Part shown: positions 12,001-23,435 of the stretch, in pieces | Layout of the letters: every line of letters starts with the position of its first letter | Position numbering within the stretch: the stretch's first letter is position 1 | Assembly (NCBI GenBank): GCA_001695595.3 | Contig: MBPM02000068.1 | Location: 248,001 to 312,000 of the forward strand | Reading direction: 5' to 3' | Source: Plasmopara viticola | Taxonomy: Eukaryota > Oomycota > Peronosporomycetes > Peronosporales > Peronosporaceae | Length of the DNA: 64,000 bases | Notes under the pieces: generated by a model | Told to the model about the DNA's origin: nothing | The model's input: the letters and a program-made list of their open reading frames with translations, nothing else | Database searches by the model: none | Position numbers and translations under genes: made by a program

Positions 12001-14490
12001 GCCAATCGAGATTAGGATGAGTGATGATATAGCGATGCGCCACACGCTCGTGAGCACCCTCACCTATGTAATCTTGATCGACATTGTATTGTCGACACTT
12101 TTTTTACTCAATCGAGTTTGTCGGTGGACTTCAAAGTATGCCGGAAAAATTTAGCTCTCAACCCTTCCTTCTCGTGATCTTAAGACATAGAGCAATTAAT
12201 CAAAGTGGTTTACAAGTAAGTAATCGGCGATTAGCCCGCGTTTCGGTTAAAAGAGTGCGAACCAAACTTCAAATCCACTTTGATGGCTGTCTTCCTTGGT
12301 CTGAACGAAATTTTTTTTTTTTAATGAGTGTAAGCCCTGAGCTTCATCAACTTAATACCGCCGTAATCACTTCCTTGGGGCTTTGAGACATCAAAGTTCA
12401 AACTCTGCTCGCAGAGCTTGAGCGCCGTGACGCTTTCTTCTTCTTAGCAGCAGAGAGGCTGCAATTGCAGCCGCTACCTCCGGCGCATATATTAAAAAAA
12501 CGTTTGAGCAGCGCAAATTGTGCATCCAGCAATCAACATGGAACGTTTCAAGAGGATTAACATGGGCAACCTTCCCGCGTAGGCATAAGATTGACTTGAA
12601 ATACTATCAATTTCGACGAGCATTTTGAAGAGCAAGTCGTGGAGGAAGATCTTCGATTGTTTGCTGAGCGATCATTTTTTATCTCGATCTGTAGGGATCG
12701 GAGTGAGCAACAAAGTGAAGTTCAAAAACCAGTATATATCACAATATTCGTGTACAACGGCTCAACTTCTAATTCTCTATACGCGACTCAATTTAACCTC
12801 GCAATCGAGGCTGAAATTTATCCCTTTAAGATTTCTCGCCAAAATACTTCATTATGCATACCGGCTCAACACCGATAGGGCGCCTCGTTGTGCACCAGAT
12901 ACGACCATATTTTCAAGTAATTAGAAAGTAGTCAGATGCTCTATGTGCTTCTGGAATACTGGTCGGGACTTCTATCAAGGTATTACGGCTCCTAACACGA
13001 TTTTTTTCAGCTGAGTGGTTTTCGCGCAGAAAATGTAAAACTTGACCTACACTACGGTCGCAAAAAGATTTAAGGGTCTGGATAGCTAAATATCCAAGTA
13101 TGGTGCTGGTTATGCGAGTCTTGCAAAGCCTCTGACGAATTTTTCAAAAGAAGCTAGGAAATTCAGCATTGATAAGCTTTGTCAGCACCATAAAATCTTT
13201 TAATGGACAAATGATTAAAGCGATTAAGTCATTTGGCGTTGTTGGCGACGTCGTTTCATCAGCACTAACTATTCCATCGGCTGAGCGTCTGTGCAAATCA
13301 GAAAGGACATTCGTTCGCTCTCGGTGCAATAAAATAATCCCATTTATGACAAAATATTACTAGAAACTTGCCATAGAAAACACATTGGTGGAGCTAAAAG
13401 TGCTTTATGCTCTTGGAAACTATATAATCACGCATCTTCAAGAATGGCTTTTAATACGCCTCATTTCTCACAAAGAATTGCAAGATTCTTATCATTTCTT
13501 GCAGATTAAGATCTCGCGTTAAATAATTAGAAGGAGACTGGCAAGCATAATGTGCTTGCCGATTGTCTTTTAGTTATGAGCTGGCTCACATTGGCAGGTC
13601 TTAAGGCTTTATTAATCAACGGCTTCGTTGGGCATACCTAGCGCGTACCAATATAGAGCTCTTAGTGCGATTATTTTCGCAGATAAAATACAGAAGTCAA
13701 GTAATCATTGCATCGCTATGAGTGGGCAGATGGTCTGCCCCACTATAGAGTGGATACGGCAGATCCATCCCGAGTCGTTATTTCTAGCGGCTAAAAGCTG
13801 TAGTTCGATATACTTATAGAGGCACATGATTCCTATTTTGTGGTCGTTTATGCAAGAAAAAGATTATTCGGCTTCCAGCACACACTGGTATACCCACATG
13901 TAAAAGTAGATCGACAAGTATTTGTAGGCCTGTGAGACTTCTGCGAGGGTAGACCCGCGACTCACACGCCGGCTTCTTTAAAATTTTGGCGGTACGCTGA
14001 AATAGTAAATTAAAAATCTGTATTTTTGGTTCGCCAAAAGCAAATGGAAACACGGACATAGTGTTTTTAAAGTTAAGCCAGCAATTAATTTAAAACATAC
14101 ATTTCAGAAAAGCAGTGAGGTTTACATGGCCAGCTTTGCTCTAAATGGAGCTTAGGATAGCTGTAAGATCACATTTTAGCCAAATGTTACATTACGTCGA
14201 TTTAAGCACCATGTCTTTGCTATCATTGCGGTCCTCGTGGCGATGCACACAGCAACAAGACTTAGCGGCACATAGCACTTGAGGCAAAGAAGAATGGATT
14301 GTCGGAAAACTCCGCTAAAATCGTCATTGAAGCTGATCGTATCTGTAACGTGCCGCTACATAGAGCTTAAGTAGCCGAGGACCATTCAAATCCTCTGCTG
14401 CATCGAGTATCTGTCGATGATGGCAAAAGGTTATGTGTTATTTACCTCCTGATAAAAAGTGGCCCCAGTTGACCTCTTAAGCAGACTGAA
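12001..14490. other. Long stretch without a recognisable gene
   Basis: Several open stretches of 60-100 codons (for example 12084-12386, 12625-12924, 13169-13363 and 13814-14059) show no motif I can defend. The DNA is AT-rich and looks decayed. Confidence 0.4.
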
Positions 14491-14494
14491 CTGG

Positions 14495-14750
14495 CTATTT
14501 TGTAACAAGTCTAACAGGGCAAAGTTTTGTAATGATTAAAACAATTGTGCGATTAGACGGTTTAATGTCGTCCGGGCGCTTGATAGCATCTTGTGCTAGT
14601 AGTAACTCCCGAAGCATGCCACTAGGCGTATCAAGTGAGAAGTATTTTCGGCATCTTCCTTCGGATTTGACAGCATTCATCTACCGAATTGAGTGCACCG
14701 TACGACATAAAACCAGACAAAATGTTAAGTAACACGTCCTTCCTTGAAGT
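14495..14750 (-). repeat. Dispersed retroelement-like repeat, copy 1
   Basis: This stretch aligns collinearly with 29985-30205. Shared landmarks are CGGG(G/C)CG(T/C)TTGATAGC, then AGCATTCAT(C/T)(T/C)ACC(G/A)AATTnAGTGCAC, then a shared ACGTCC at the end. Both copies are AT-rich and full of stops. The 30 kb copy continues into a - strand frame resembling the C-terminal part of a copia integrase, so a copia pol origin is a reasonable guess. Confidence 0.45.
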
Positions 14751-16404
14751 GAGTGTTTGCGCAGGTAGCGCCTCATTGTTTGGCATTTAAAGAAAATTAT
14801 ATGTTCGCTCGATTCACGATCACATTAGTTCTCGATAAGTGCAAAGGCTTCGACTCCCGAACCATGTCACTATCAGCCCATTTGTTGAAGAAAGCGTTGA
14901 TAAATTCACATTGTTCCTTTGGCATCGGTCGTTGCCTGAAGACAGAGTATCCAGCGCCTGACACGAGATAGGTGTCGTACCTAACCCAAGATAATTTTCG
15001 GTAGTTAGTCTTAACACATCACCTTTGAGTTAATCTTTAAAAAACGGTTGACATTCTGTAACTTCCCAAGCCCAAGTACAGCGTATAAGACCTATGAAGC
15101 TAGTAGAAGGCGTATTCGCCCGGAAAAGAGGATATATCACAATTTCCGAGACGCCTTTGTATCTTCAGTAATACTACATCTGAGATACTCAAGACTATCA
15201 ATTCACCCAAGTTTTGGTAGTTTTAAGCTCTTTGAGGCTCAGTAGCTAAGAAATTTCTAGCAAATATTTAGCTGAGGTGTACCTGCCGTGACACGACGAT
15301 GTCAGTTCTCCCTGTGAATGAGTTTTTTTCGACTCGTTCTTGCCACTTAGGAATTAAGTATGTATTTTGCTATCGATTTTCTTTAAAAACTACATTAGCC
15401 GCTCTTGGTGGCATTTCTTTGCCGCATTGTCTAACTATCCTCATTTTGAGGTCAGCGTTTTGTCTCGATAAGTAAAACGAAGCGTGCGCGAAATCTTTAA
15501 AAGGTCGGCCGGACGATTGCAGCCTTAGAAAACACAATGGGCGGTTGCAGCAAGCGGGAGCAAGGAAAAAATGAGTAGTTTGATAGGCGACTTTTTATAG
15601 ATTACTAACATGCCATTAACTTGTGTCAATGTTTCTGATTCTTTCTCAAAAGCTACCAGATATTATGTACAAGTCTCAACCACTTCCGTCTTGGCTCCTC
15701 GGTGCATTTTTTTATTGAGATTGCATCGAACCACACCGTTGTTTGCGACATTAAAGTCTACCTAAAATACATTTTTTGTAGCTCTCTGTATGTTCTTTTG
15801 AGTACATCATAAGTTGTGTCACAACCAAGTACACCAGAACTGTGAAGAATACTCCCACGACAGGCTGGATGCAAGGGGCACTTTGCGCTTTAAAGTACCA
15901 GGATTTATGCAGGGTGATACTTCATGAGTCACTTGACGTACAACATGTAGTGCAGCAAATGCATTATCTTCAAGATGACAATGTACTCCTTTAAAACGCT
16001 CAAGTGAATTGTTATGACCGACGTGCTTGATCTGCAATTAACACACTTAGGCTTTAGAAAACTCGCAGCAACACAACGTTGTTGCTGCTCATCCACCAAG
16101 TTGTACGATCTCGTAATACCCGTAGCTTGATCTATTGCCGATGCATGCAATTCGTATGTTGAGCACTAAATATACGGTGTATTTCTAAGCTAGGGCTGCA
16201 AGACATTTTAGGCCAATAAAACTTCAGGTAGGTAGCAGAGCATTATTGGCTGCGCGTAATACAGCTCCGCAAGTCATACTCTGCGCATTCTATGGTCAGA
16301 GTGATGGTCTTTGATCGTTTGCATGTAATTTCACACATCGACATTTTCTTTATACTTTTAAAAATAGCGATGGCTGCACATTTTTGGCCAAAACTGCACA
16401 AGCT
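14751..16404. other. 5' flank of the TMEM128-like gene, no gene seen
   Basis: No credible coding frame. Small open stretches at 14753-14971, 15048-15245 and 15819-16150 have no motif. Confidence 0.4.
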
Positions 16405-16975
16405 ATGAGTGCTCGACCTCGCGCTTCGTACTCGCGCGTGCCACCGGCACAACACCACGACAGCGACGATAGCGACGAAAGCTGCAACAGCGACGGTGAC
16501 CAGCAGTCACATTTACACGTAAGTCGTTCCCAGCAAGCGGTACTGTGGAGTACGAAACTGCACGCTTTTTTATGGGTCGCCACCGCCGGACTCGTGGCTT
16601 ACGGAACGGACTTTTTTCACGTTATTTTCACCGATGCGCGAATTAACCGGTGAGGGCAGAAGTGGCAAATTATAGCTTAACATTTCATTATTGCAGTTGT
16701 GTAGGGAGTTTTTCCAGGTGGCGTTAATCTGCACAGGGATCAACATTTGTATTACAGTGTATCTAGCCTTATATTTGCCTTACATCAAACGCATTGATCT
16801 TGAATGGAGCGTGTATTGCCCACGTATGATCCCAAGTGCCACGATTGTGGGTGTACTAGCAACGTTTTGCTACCTCTGGGCTTTTTGGCCAGTTTGGGGG
16901 CTGCTTACACCGGGCCTTCTTGGGCTTTTGTTTATCGGAGCGCTGATGACGGCGCACTTCTTGCCATCGATCTAA
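16405..16975 (+). CDS. TMEM128-like four-helix membrane protein
   Basis: Two exons, 16405-16649 and 16705-16975, give 171 residues; the 55-bp intron starts GTGAGG and ends GTGTAG. The first 45 residues are hydrophilic with an acidic run (HHDSDDSDESCNSDGD). Four hydrophobic segments follow at about 52-72, 84-107, 124-145 and 147-168. The block WPVWGLLTP (143-151) between the last two helices is the most characteristic feature of the TMEM128 family, and length and topology also fit. TMEM128 proteins are small ER/endomembrane proteins whose biochemical role is not established. The ATG at 16405 is the first in frame. The gene converges on RPAIN, with 96 bp between their stop codons. Family assignment rests on topology and one motif, so I am fairly but not fully sure. 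Confidence 0.75.
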
Positions 16976-17071
16976 GTAATTGATTTGAGTGTTTGAGAGC
17001 ACAAAGGTAGCACATGTAGTATGTATCGAAGTTTGAAAAATAAATAATAAAATGATTTGCAGTTGCCATCT

Positions 17072-17905
17072 TCAAGACAGCGCTTTGTCGCAACCGCAAT
17101 GCGTGCATTGGATGCACAAAACGTCTGCGTCATTGCCCATCGACGTTTTCTTTTTGAACAAGGGGTCGGCAGAGCATGAGTTACTATAGCCACAACATAA
17201 TCAATTACGAACTCCACTGAAAGCAGCAATACGTACTCACCGATGCGTCATGAAAGCATTGACAATTATTTCCTGAAAATCTTCGAGTACTGAATGATAC
17301 ACGTGTTTGGTGTGAAAGGTGAAGCCACAGCTGCACAAGATATAAGGTTCAGGCGCTTGGACACTCATTTGCTCACGAAGGTAGCCGGCCTTACAAACGG
17401 GGCACAGCACTGAAATAATATGTTGCTGCTGCTCCTTCAAAATCAACTCTTGTTGATGCTGTGGCTTGTCAATGAGTTCCATACTGGCCAGCATGGCCTC
17501 TAGCTCGGCTTCTTCAAGCTCGACCATGTGCTCAGCCAAGCGTAGCTCTCTGTCTTCCTCTTCATTCTTCTCCTCTTCAATTTCATGAAGCAATGCATCC
17601 TCCAGCGCATGAATAATTTCCAGGTACTCGCTTTGTTGAAGATGACCTAGAAGCAACATGTCGTCCACCGATGCTCCTGCAGAAGCAGCACCCGACGAAG
17701 TGGAAAGCGTGGCCTTGTGCTGCTCATTTGCCACAAGGAGTTGTATCTCCTCCGAGAGGCTCGTGCAAGTCCCGGGACGTCGAAGCTTCGCGATTAACTG
17801 CCTACGATCTGTTTTAAGTCGCTGGATACAGCGCTGACGTAGATGATCCTTCCATACGAGTGGAGACAGTGACAGGCGCTTAAGCGGCGGGCGATGCGTT
17901 GTCAT
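17072..17905 (-). CDS. RPAIN: RPA-interacting protein (RPAIN/RIP)
   Basis: Exon 1 is 17241-17905 and exon 2 is 17072-17183. The 57-bp intron (17184-17240) starts GTGAGT and ends CTATAG, giving 258 residues. In this family the protein binds replication protein A and helps carry it into the nucleus. The N-terminus has the conserved basic block WKDHLRQRCIQRLKTDRR (18-35 in this numbering), the middle is an acidic coiled coil (about 90-145), and the C-terminus is a cysteine-rich zinc finger: CPVC at 168-171, CSCGF from 191, and CIQC followed by CGC near 245-253. The last cysteine group lies only in exon 2; without splicing the frame stops just after MTHR. The start is the ATG at 17905, since the open frame further upstream has no ATG. 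The gene is 122 bp downstream of the 873-residue gene on the same strand. Confidence 0.88.
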
Positions 17906-18027
17906 AGTGGTGTTAAACTTTAGAGTGAAAGACAATTAGTTTTCCCGCCGTCCTACAAATTTAGAATTATTAATTTGTTTGGCCTAAAAAAGTGTGGTTT
18001 ACCTCACGGAGACAAACATTCGACGAA

Positions 18028-20649
18028 TTACTCACTAGCAGACGCAACCTCGTCGTGAGTCTGCTGCATTAGATGAACCATTTCCGTCTCCGTAATGCTA
18101 TGGAGCACTAGAAACGTCGTGTATTTGGCTTGTATCCTTTGAAAAGCTGCCAGCTCGTCCAGCACACTGTTGCGGAACACTTCAGTGCGCATCTTCTTCC
18201 GAGCAGCTGTCCATGCCCCGAGCTCACGGTCTCGCGCATCTGAGTTCATTTTTCGTTTATCTGATAGAAGTTTACGGAGCACTTTAATCTTAAGTTGAAC
18301 GGGAATTTTTCCCGAAAGTGGAGCAAGAGGGCTTGTTGGTGGCAACTGAAGCAAGGATGAGTGGAGGAATTGGCGATAATGCTTGGTCTTGCTTGATAAT
18401 GGTTTGTCAGGCTCTAACGAGTTGATGGACAGGCTCTTACGTGTATTGTAGAAATCGTCTACAACGAGTCGAAACTTTTCTGCCGAATGATGATCCAACT
18501 GACGATTCCGGCAATCTTCTGTGGTGCCCAGTGATCGTATTCGATTCAAATCCTTTGACAAAAGCGAGGCGGAAAAAGTTCTTAAGCTTCTCAAAGAGTA
18601 AGGCTTTGTAGTAGGTGCGCTCGCAGGCACGTGCGTAACGCTACCACTGCGAGAGTGACGACGCATCCTCTCCAGTTGTTGCTTCAGTGGGCCCTCGGCA
18701 GTGATTCGCTGGAGCGTGTCAAGAAGCGTTGGGTCTTTTTTAATTTGTGAACCCAACTTATCTCGGTCTCTGCTACTTTTCGGTTTTAGAGAATCGCTGG
18801 GCAGCAAATATGTTCGCGGTGTCCCAACGCCACGGAGGCCCTTGACCTCGCGCTCTACTTTCGCCCAAGCGAGTAACAGTAATTTGATACGTGCAGCAGT
18901 AATGGCTCGCCAAGAGCGCCACATTGATTGGAATTTTCGCACGCGTTTTCGAAAGCGCAAGATAATGCGTCGAAATTTCACGTCTTGAAACTCAAACCAT
19001 GCTGTAATTATTAACGCTACATCATTTCTTCGTTTACAGTGATGCTTCTCCTTTAACCAGACACGGACAATCCGCTGGAGTTTAGTTGCTGCACAAACTA
19101 CTATTGGCTTGGAAAAGGATGCTGATGGAAGAGGTAAAAAAGATTCAGTGCGAGGCTGCTGCGACAATTTATTTGCACTCCAATGTCGCCAAAAACGTTG
19201 CAGTCGCTTAGCCATTTGATTCTGCACACGCTTCTGACGCAATTTGTGAAACTTAGTCAGCCACTTGTTGGACCTCACAGCAAGCGCAACAATTAGTAAC
19301 CACTGACTCTGTACATAATCACGACGAGCTTGTATAACGCGCTGGTTGTGACGACTTTGCCAGCGACTCCCAGTACGTTGCATCTCTTCTTGTGCTGCGT
19401 CCTGCTCTTCCTTGCGCTTGTTTGCCATATATACTTTGTAATCGGTTGCTGAAGGAAGGAGAGGCGTTCGCGAAGGCTTTTGCAAAACTTGTAGTGTCGA
19501 GTAAACACGATTTCTGGCCACTATGTCGACGCCATGCTCTGCAATATGTTGTTGCTTGTTCCACGTAAGCTGGGCCTCTGCTTGCTTCAACAAGTAGGGT
19601 ACACTGCGGAGCTCATTCATCCGTGACAAGAGGTTGCGTGAGCGTAGAGCCACAGCGGTCTCCTGTCGTACAGCACTGCGTCTCGTATTAAATCGATTTG
19701 AAGAAATTGCGTATCTTTTAGATGGGATATACGACGTGTCTCCAATTCGTGCAGCGGCATAGAAGTCGGGTGGATGCAAAAGTGACAGAAGTAGTTCGTC
19801 CACAGCCCTCGCATTGTCCTTTTGATTTTGAGAAATGTTATGTGTAATTTCTCTGCATGGCTGCTGTATCGTATCAGGGTAAGTGTGCTTGTGGTCGAAT
19901 GGCAGAAGCTTTCGTGGCCGTGCTGCTGCAACACGCTGACTGTATGTTGAATTGAACGTCGAATGATACCTCGGTTTCGTCGGCAAGCGAAATTCGTCTT
20001 GCTTCCTTATCATTTTTTCAAGCGGTTCCACTGCTTCAAAAGTCTTCTTAAGCAACTTGTCAGTTTCTTGCTCCTTGCGCTGCTTTATTTCGCTCGGTCG
20101 ATGCCGATTGATCAACCATTTTTCAGGTGCTTCCAAGGCAACACAAGCTTTTTTTAATTCGTCTTTACGAAAGATCGAGTCTTGGTTTGAACACTTTGAT
20201 TCAAGCAATTGGTTCAAAATAACAACAGTGGTGGATGCTCCATCCGCACGGCCGTGGACATGTATGCCTGCATTGTTTTGCTGGTCTTCCAAGTTGTTGC
20301 TCATTCTCGCATTTGCTGGAAGTTTTTGTGCGGGCACTTGTGACGCCGATGCAATGCTGTCTCTGATAGGTTCTGAAAGCAGCCAGCCGTCTCCGATAGG
20401 TTCTGAAAGCAGCGAGCCACAACTTTCGTCAAAAGCCATCGAATCGGGCGATTCTTCACGCACTGAAAGTTGCGCGACGATTGCACTCTGTGCTTCGGCA
20501 TTATAGGCCTTCAGGTGGAATCCGTCTCGGATTGTTGAAAATTTACTGGCAGCGTAAAAGGAGGTTGACTTTTGGTGATGCGGAAAAGTCTTTGCTGCTC
20601 GTAATCTTGGCCCCGCAAGCTTAGTGAGGTCATGGTCAGGTACATGCAT
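18028..20649 (-). CDS. Large basic protein with IQ-like and tryptophan-rich helices, unknown function
   Basis: A single frame of 873 codons from an ATG at 20649. I do not recognise a family. Residues 79-98 are a 10-residue tandem duplication (SLLSEPIGDG then WLLSEPIRDS). From about 415 to 605 the chain is strongly basic and helical, with tryptophans spaced as in IQ or WWR-type repeats: AKRLQRFWRHW (480-490), ATKLQRIVRVWL (521-532), RKFQSMWRSW (571-580) and LLLLAWAKVE (590-599). These resemble IQ calmodulin-binding helices without the strict IQxxxRGxxxR pattern. The rest is low-complexity and charged. Proteins of this style are common among cytoskeletal and flagellar proteins, but that is only a guess here. 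The stop lies in a GTGAGTAA context, so a short extra 3' exon cannot be excluded. It has no transmembrane segment. Confidence 0.8.
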   Translation of the reverse strand: MHVPDHDLTKLAGPRLRAAKTFPHHQKSTSFYAASKFSTIRDGFHLKAYNAEAQSAIVAQLSVREESPDSMAFDESCGSLLSEPIGDGWLLSEPIRDSIASASQVPAQKLPANARMSNNLEDQQNNAGIHVHGRADGASTTVVILNQLLESKCSNQDSIFRKDELKKACVALEAPEKWLINRHRPSEIKQRKEQETDKLLKKTFEAVEPLEKMIRKQDEFRLPTKPRYHSTFNSTYSQRVAAARPRKLLPFDHKHTYPDTIQQPCREITHNISQNQKDNARAVDELLLSLLHPPDFYAAARIGDTSYIPSKRYAISSNRFNTRRSAVRQETAVALRSRNLLSRMNELRSVPYLLKQAEAQLTWNKQQHIAEHGVDIVARNRVYSTLQVLQKPSRTPLLPSATDYKVYMANKRKEEQDAAQEEMQRTGSRWQSRHNQRVIQARRDYVQSQWLLIVALAVRSNKWLTKFHKLRQKRVQNQMAKRLQRFWRHWSANKLSQQPRTESFLPLPSASFSKPIVVCAATKLQRIVRVWLKEKHHCKRRNDVALIITAWFEFQDVKFRRIILRFRKRVRKFQSMWRSWRAITAARIKLLLLAWAKVEREVKGLRGVGTPRTYLLPSDSLKPKSSRDRDKLGSQIKKDPTLLDTLQRITAEGPLKQQLERMRRHSRSGSVTHVPASAPTTKPYSLRSLRTFSASLLSKDLNRIRSLGTTEDCRNRQLDHHSAEKFRLVVDDFYNTRKSLSINSLEPDKPLSSKTKHYRQFLHSSLLQLPPTSPLAPLSGKIPVQLKIKVLRKLLSDKRKMNSDARDRELGAWTAARKKMRTEVFRNSVLDELAAFQRIQAKYTTFLVLHSITETEMVHLMQQTHDEVASASE
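20360..20419 (-). repeat. 30-bp tandem duplication inside the 873-codon gene
   Basis: Two 30-bp units (20360-20389 and 20390-20419) differ at three positions (TCTCTGATAGG versus TCTCCGATAGG, CAGCCAGCCG versus CAGCGAGCCA). The unit is a multiple of three, so the frame is kept and ten residues are duplicated. Few differences suggest a fairly recent event. Confidence 0.9.
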
Positions 20650-20976
20650 TTTTCTAATTATATTAAATGTCTCGGAGGTTATAATTTAGAAGTCGCTTGG
20701 CGAATTTGTGCTTAAATTCGTCGCTTTGGACTAGAGCTTCGGGACCACTCGTAATTTCTATATTGCCGCGAGGCGGCAGAAGGAGCAATTTAATAGATAG
20801 AGGGGCGTTTCAAGTGCATGGGAATATGACCACCACATTAATTGTGTGCTGCTTAGTCGTCTTGCTATTTGTATTTTAATCTGTGCAGTCGACACTCGTG
20901 CAGATTCGTGCTGATGCTACTCCTATCATAACATTTGTGTTTGCCTTTTGCCAAAATGTAATTGTGCGAATTTGTT
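20650..20976. promoter_or_regulatory. 5' flank of the 873-codon gene
   Basis: About 330 bp between the ATG at 20649 and the second SINE-like copy. It must hold the promoter of the - strand gene, but no oomycete initiator-like motif or TATA box stands out. Confidence 0.3.
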
Positions 20977-20987
20977 CGCTTGGGCAT

Positions 20988-21314
20988 TGTATTGTATTGT
21001 ATTACGTTATCGCGTTGCCAAGTTATGCACGTGCTAGGCTCAGTCTGGCTAGTCCACGGCATAGAGTGGTGTCCGCATACGTCGGGTCTCGTTCGGCGGG
21101 CAGTGCAGCCAGCCCCGAGGTCGTGAGGGTCTTCCATTATTTTGTTAAGCTCTGACGTGGTAAGAGCCCAGGTGGCGCCCTTGTGCTGGAGACCCTCGCG
21201 TCGAGGGTGAGACTCGTTAGAGACCTGCAGATGCCCGAGAGCACCTGCCCGAAGCGCGCGAACATTTAGCCCCCGCGCTTGGAAGGAAGGCGTCACCCCA
21301 ACCTTTTCCAAAGC
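20988..21314 (-). mobile_element. SINE-like retroelement, copy 2
   Basis: About 327 bp, - strand sense, closely matching copy 3 (38035-38358) and copy 1 (1133-1448). The sense 5' end reads GCTTTGGAAAAGGTTGGGG and the 3' end carries three TACAA units. The 11-bp target-site duplication ATGCCCAAGCG (sense) is perfect and lies at 20977-20987 and 21315-21325. It inserted about 340 bp upstream of the 873-codon gene. A reading frame is open across the whole element. Confidence 0.85.
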
Positions 21315-21325
21315 CGCTTGGGCAT

Positions 21326-22000
21326 GTACAGGAAAAAAAGTCACAGGAGAAACGCCTTTATGGTTCGGCAATTATTTTAAAGCACGCAACTATTATGGTG
21401 TAGACCAAGATTGGGCCCTCTGTCACGGAAAAACACTAGTTTTCTTTTCTGTTCACCAAGAACTTTAAGCCCTTGCAGCCATGGCTATGTTCATGCATCG
21501 AAGACAAATTTTTATTCGTAGGACTACACTGAACTCAAATGCGATCCCATAGTTTCTTCGCTTCCTAACATAAACTTTTGTGGACAAATTTGACGGGGTC
21601 ACATTGCACCTTGCACAGAGGAGGTGGAGGCACGCAGAGCGATGTGTGGCCACTATTCTCGAATTCAAGGGATTTAAGTCAATCGCTTTTAATCTGGAGG
21701 GCATTGAAAGAAACGCATTTATAATGAAACTGAACCCCACCTAGGACAAACCGTAAATGCAGTCGCCTTGACTTTTTTCGGGGATAGTATCTGTCCGCAG
21801 CTATAAGTGGCCTAAACTCGGGTCTGTACGATTTGCAGAGTGCAAAAAAATAAAGTCCAGAGACTGATCTCGGGAAAAGAACTTTTTTGTATTTTCATCC
21901 TACGTCTGATGCATAGAACTCGCAAAAATCGCAGAAACGACAGTTTCTATTAGTATTTTTTTAAGTATTTCATTATGCAAAACGGTACAAAGTTCGGTGG
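21326..22000. other. No gene seen
   Basis: Only a short - strand open stretch (21465-21740) with no motif. The tract separates the second SINE-like copy from the retrotransposon region. Confidence 0.4.
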
Positions 22001-22640
22001 GCCGTGACCGTCGTCATCGGCGGTTTTGCCGTTAACGGCTTTTTCGCAAGATAGGATTCACCAAACAGACCAACTGAAGAAGTCCCCGATGTATGTACCA
22101 CACAAGAATGCAACCACACTAATCAACCACTGAACGTTAAGTTCGGGCTGTAAGACAACCCTTTATTTTCTAATACTTCCCACTACGTGGCTCGTACAGA
22201 TAATTACTATGTGACCTCAAGTACCCTTCCCTTAAACGCTTGAACTTATAACGACAAGTGCCACTGTGTAACACAATCGCGGAGTAAGCTGATTAAACTC
22301 AGCCGTCGGACAAGGCCAAGGCGCGGGCGAGGTGAAATTGTAGAAGAGGGGGAATGTTTGTTGCTTAAAGCAAATTAAAAAGTAATATCAACAGAAGAGC
22401 TGTCACGACTTTTTTCTTGCTTCAGCCTAATTAGTGGCTCTCAGCCATCAACTGCTACCTTCCTAAAAAGCTATCATTCTTCTTTAATCCATCTGGCTCT
22501 TTACACATCTTGGATCTCTTTTTGCCAATAAGATCTCTTATTTTTCAATGATTATAGGACACCCGAAACTGTCTTCTGGTCGGAAACTGTATGATCGCCT
22601 ATTCCTATGGATAGTACTAGTGCATATGCATTTTGGAAAC
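22000..22640 (-). mobile_element. Ty3/gypsy LTR in reverse orientation to the adjacent element
   Basis: The stretch matches 48606-49200 in direct orientation (shared landmarks GATGTnTGTACCACAC, TGTGTAACACA, CGTCGGACAAGGC and CAATGATTAT(A/G)GGACACC). It matches the LTR at 27200-27630 in inverted orientation. The element body to its right is on the + strand, so this LTR faces the wrong way. Its left end carries CGGTTTTGCCGTTAACGGC, which mirrors the start of the 27.2 kb LTR. It is truncated on the right near 22640. Confidence 0.7.
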
Positions 22641-23435
22641 TTGTTAAATGTGTCGCTTCTGGTGACACGGAGAATAAATTATAGATTAATTACTCACTTG
22701 GCTTTGCTTGATCGACTTTTAAACTACTGGGCTGTTTCGTTTGGCTTCGTTGTATCGAGAAACAAGAGATTCGTGAACCCACCAACCTGTTCGTCAATAC
22801 CACTGAGCTCCTAACCAGTCGTAAAAGGAGCTCGACAAGCTGCGAAAGACTTGTGGTTATCAACGGTGAAGCAGCTGAAGCTTGTATAACTTACTTGAAA
22901 CAGAATCCCAGATTGTAAGAACTCAGGTGCAAAAACAATTAGTGCACGACATCACTGAAAAAGCTAAAGCGCCGTATTTAGCAAACACATGAGCTTTTGG
23001 AAGATTCATTAATCATTCTATCCATTTATATAAAAAGAGTCAACTGTAAACAAGATACAAATGGTTTTCTTTTTATTCTTGAAGTTTTATTAACGTCTAG
23101 TAGATTATAAAAGAGGGCTGAGAAGTCCGGGCAAGTATGACCCAAAAAAGAGGCCGTACGGCTAAGCGCCTATTTTAAAACCCAAGACCTCGTCAACAAA
23201 GCTAAATAAGTGCTCTCGACGATAAAGAAACTTTACGGCCAACGTTTCGATCAACATCACGAGCGCCGACTCCGCAAGAGGCGGTAATTGCCGATGGCCC
23301 GGCGTTTTCAGCCGCTCAGGCTAATGTAGCTCCATCTGCAGTGACAGGATAGAAGACATTGTTCATGCAGCAACTACTGTTGCTCTCACTCAGCAGCAAC
23401 AGCAATATCAAGCCCAGGTGCAAGCTTAAATACAA

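Noticed and set aside
13169..13363. hAT-transposase-like C-terminus (IPSAERLCKSERTF)
   Set aside because: Only a faint resemblance to the hAT dimerisation motif; spacing and following residues do not fit.
20865..21371. Open frame of 168 codons on the - strand
   Set aside because: It is the SINE-like element read through into its flanks; the same frame occurs in the other copies, so it is not an independent gene.
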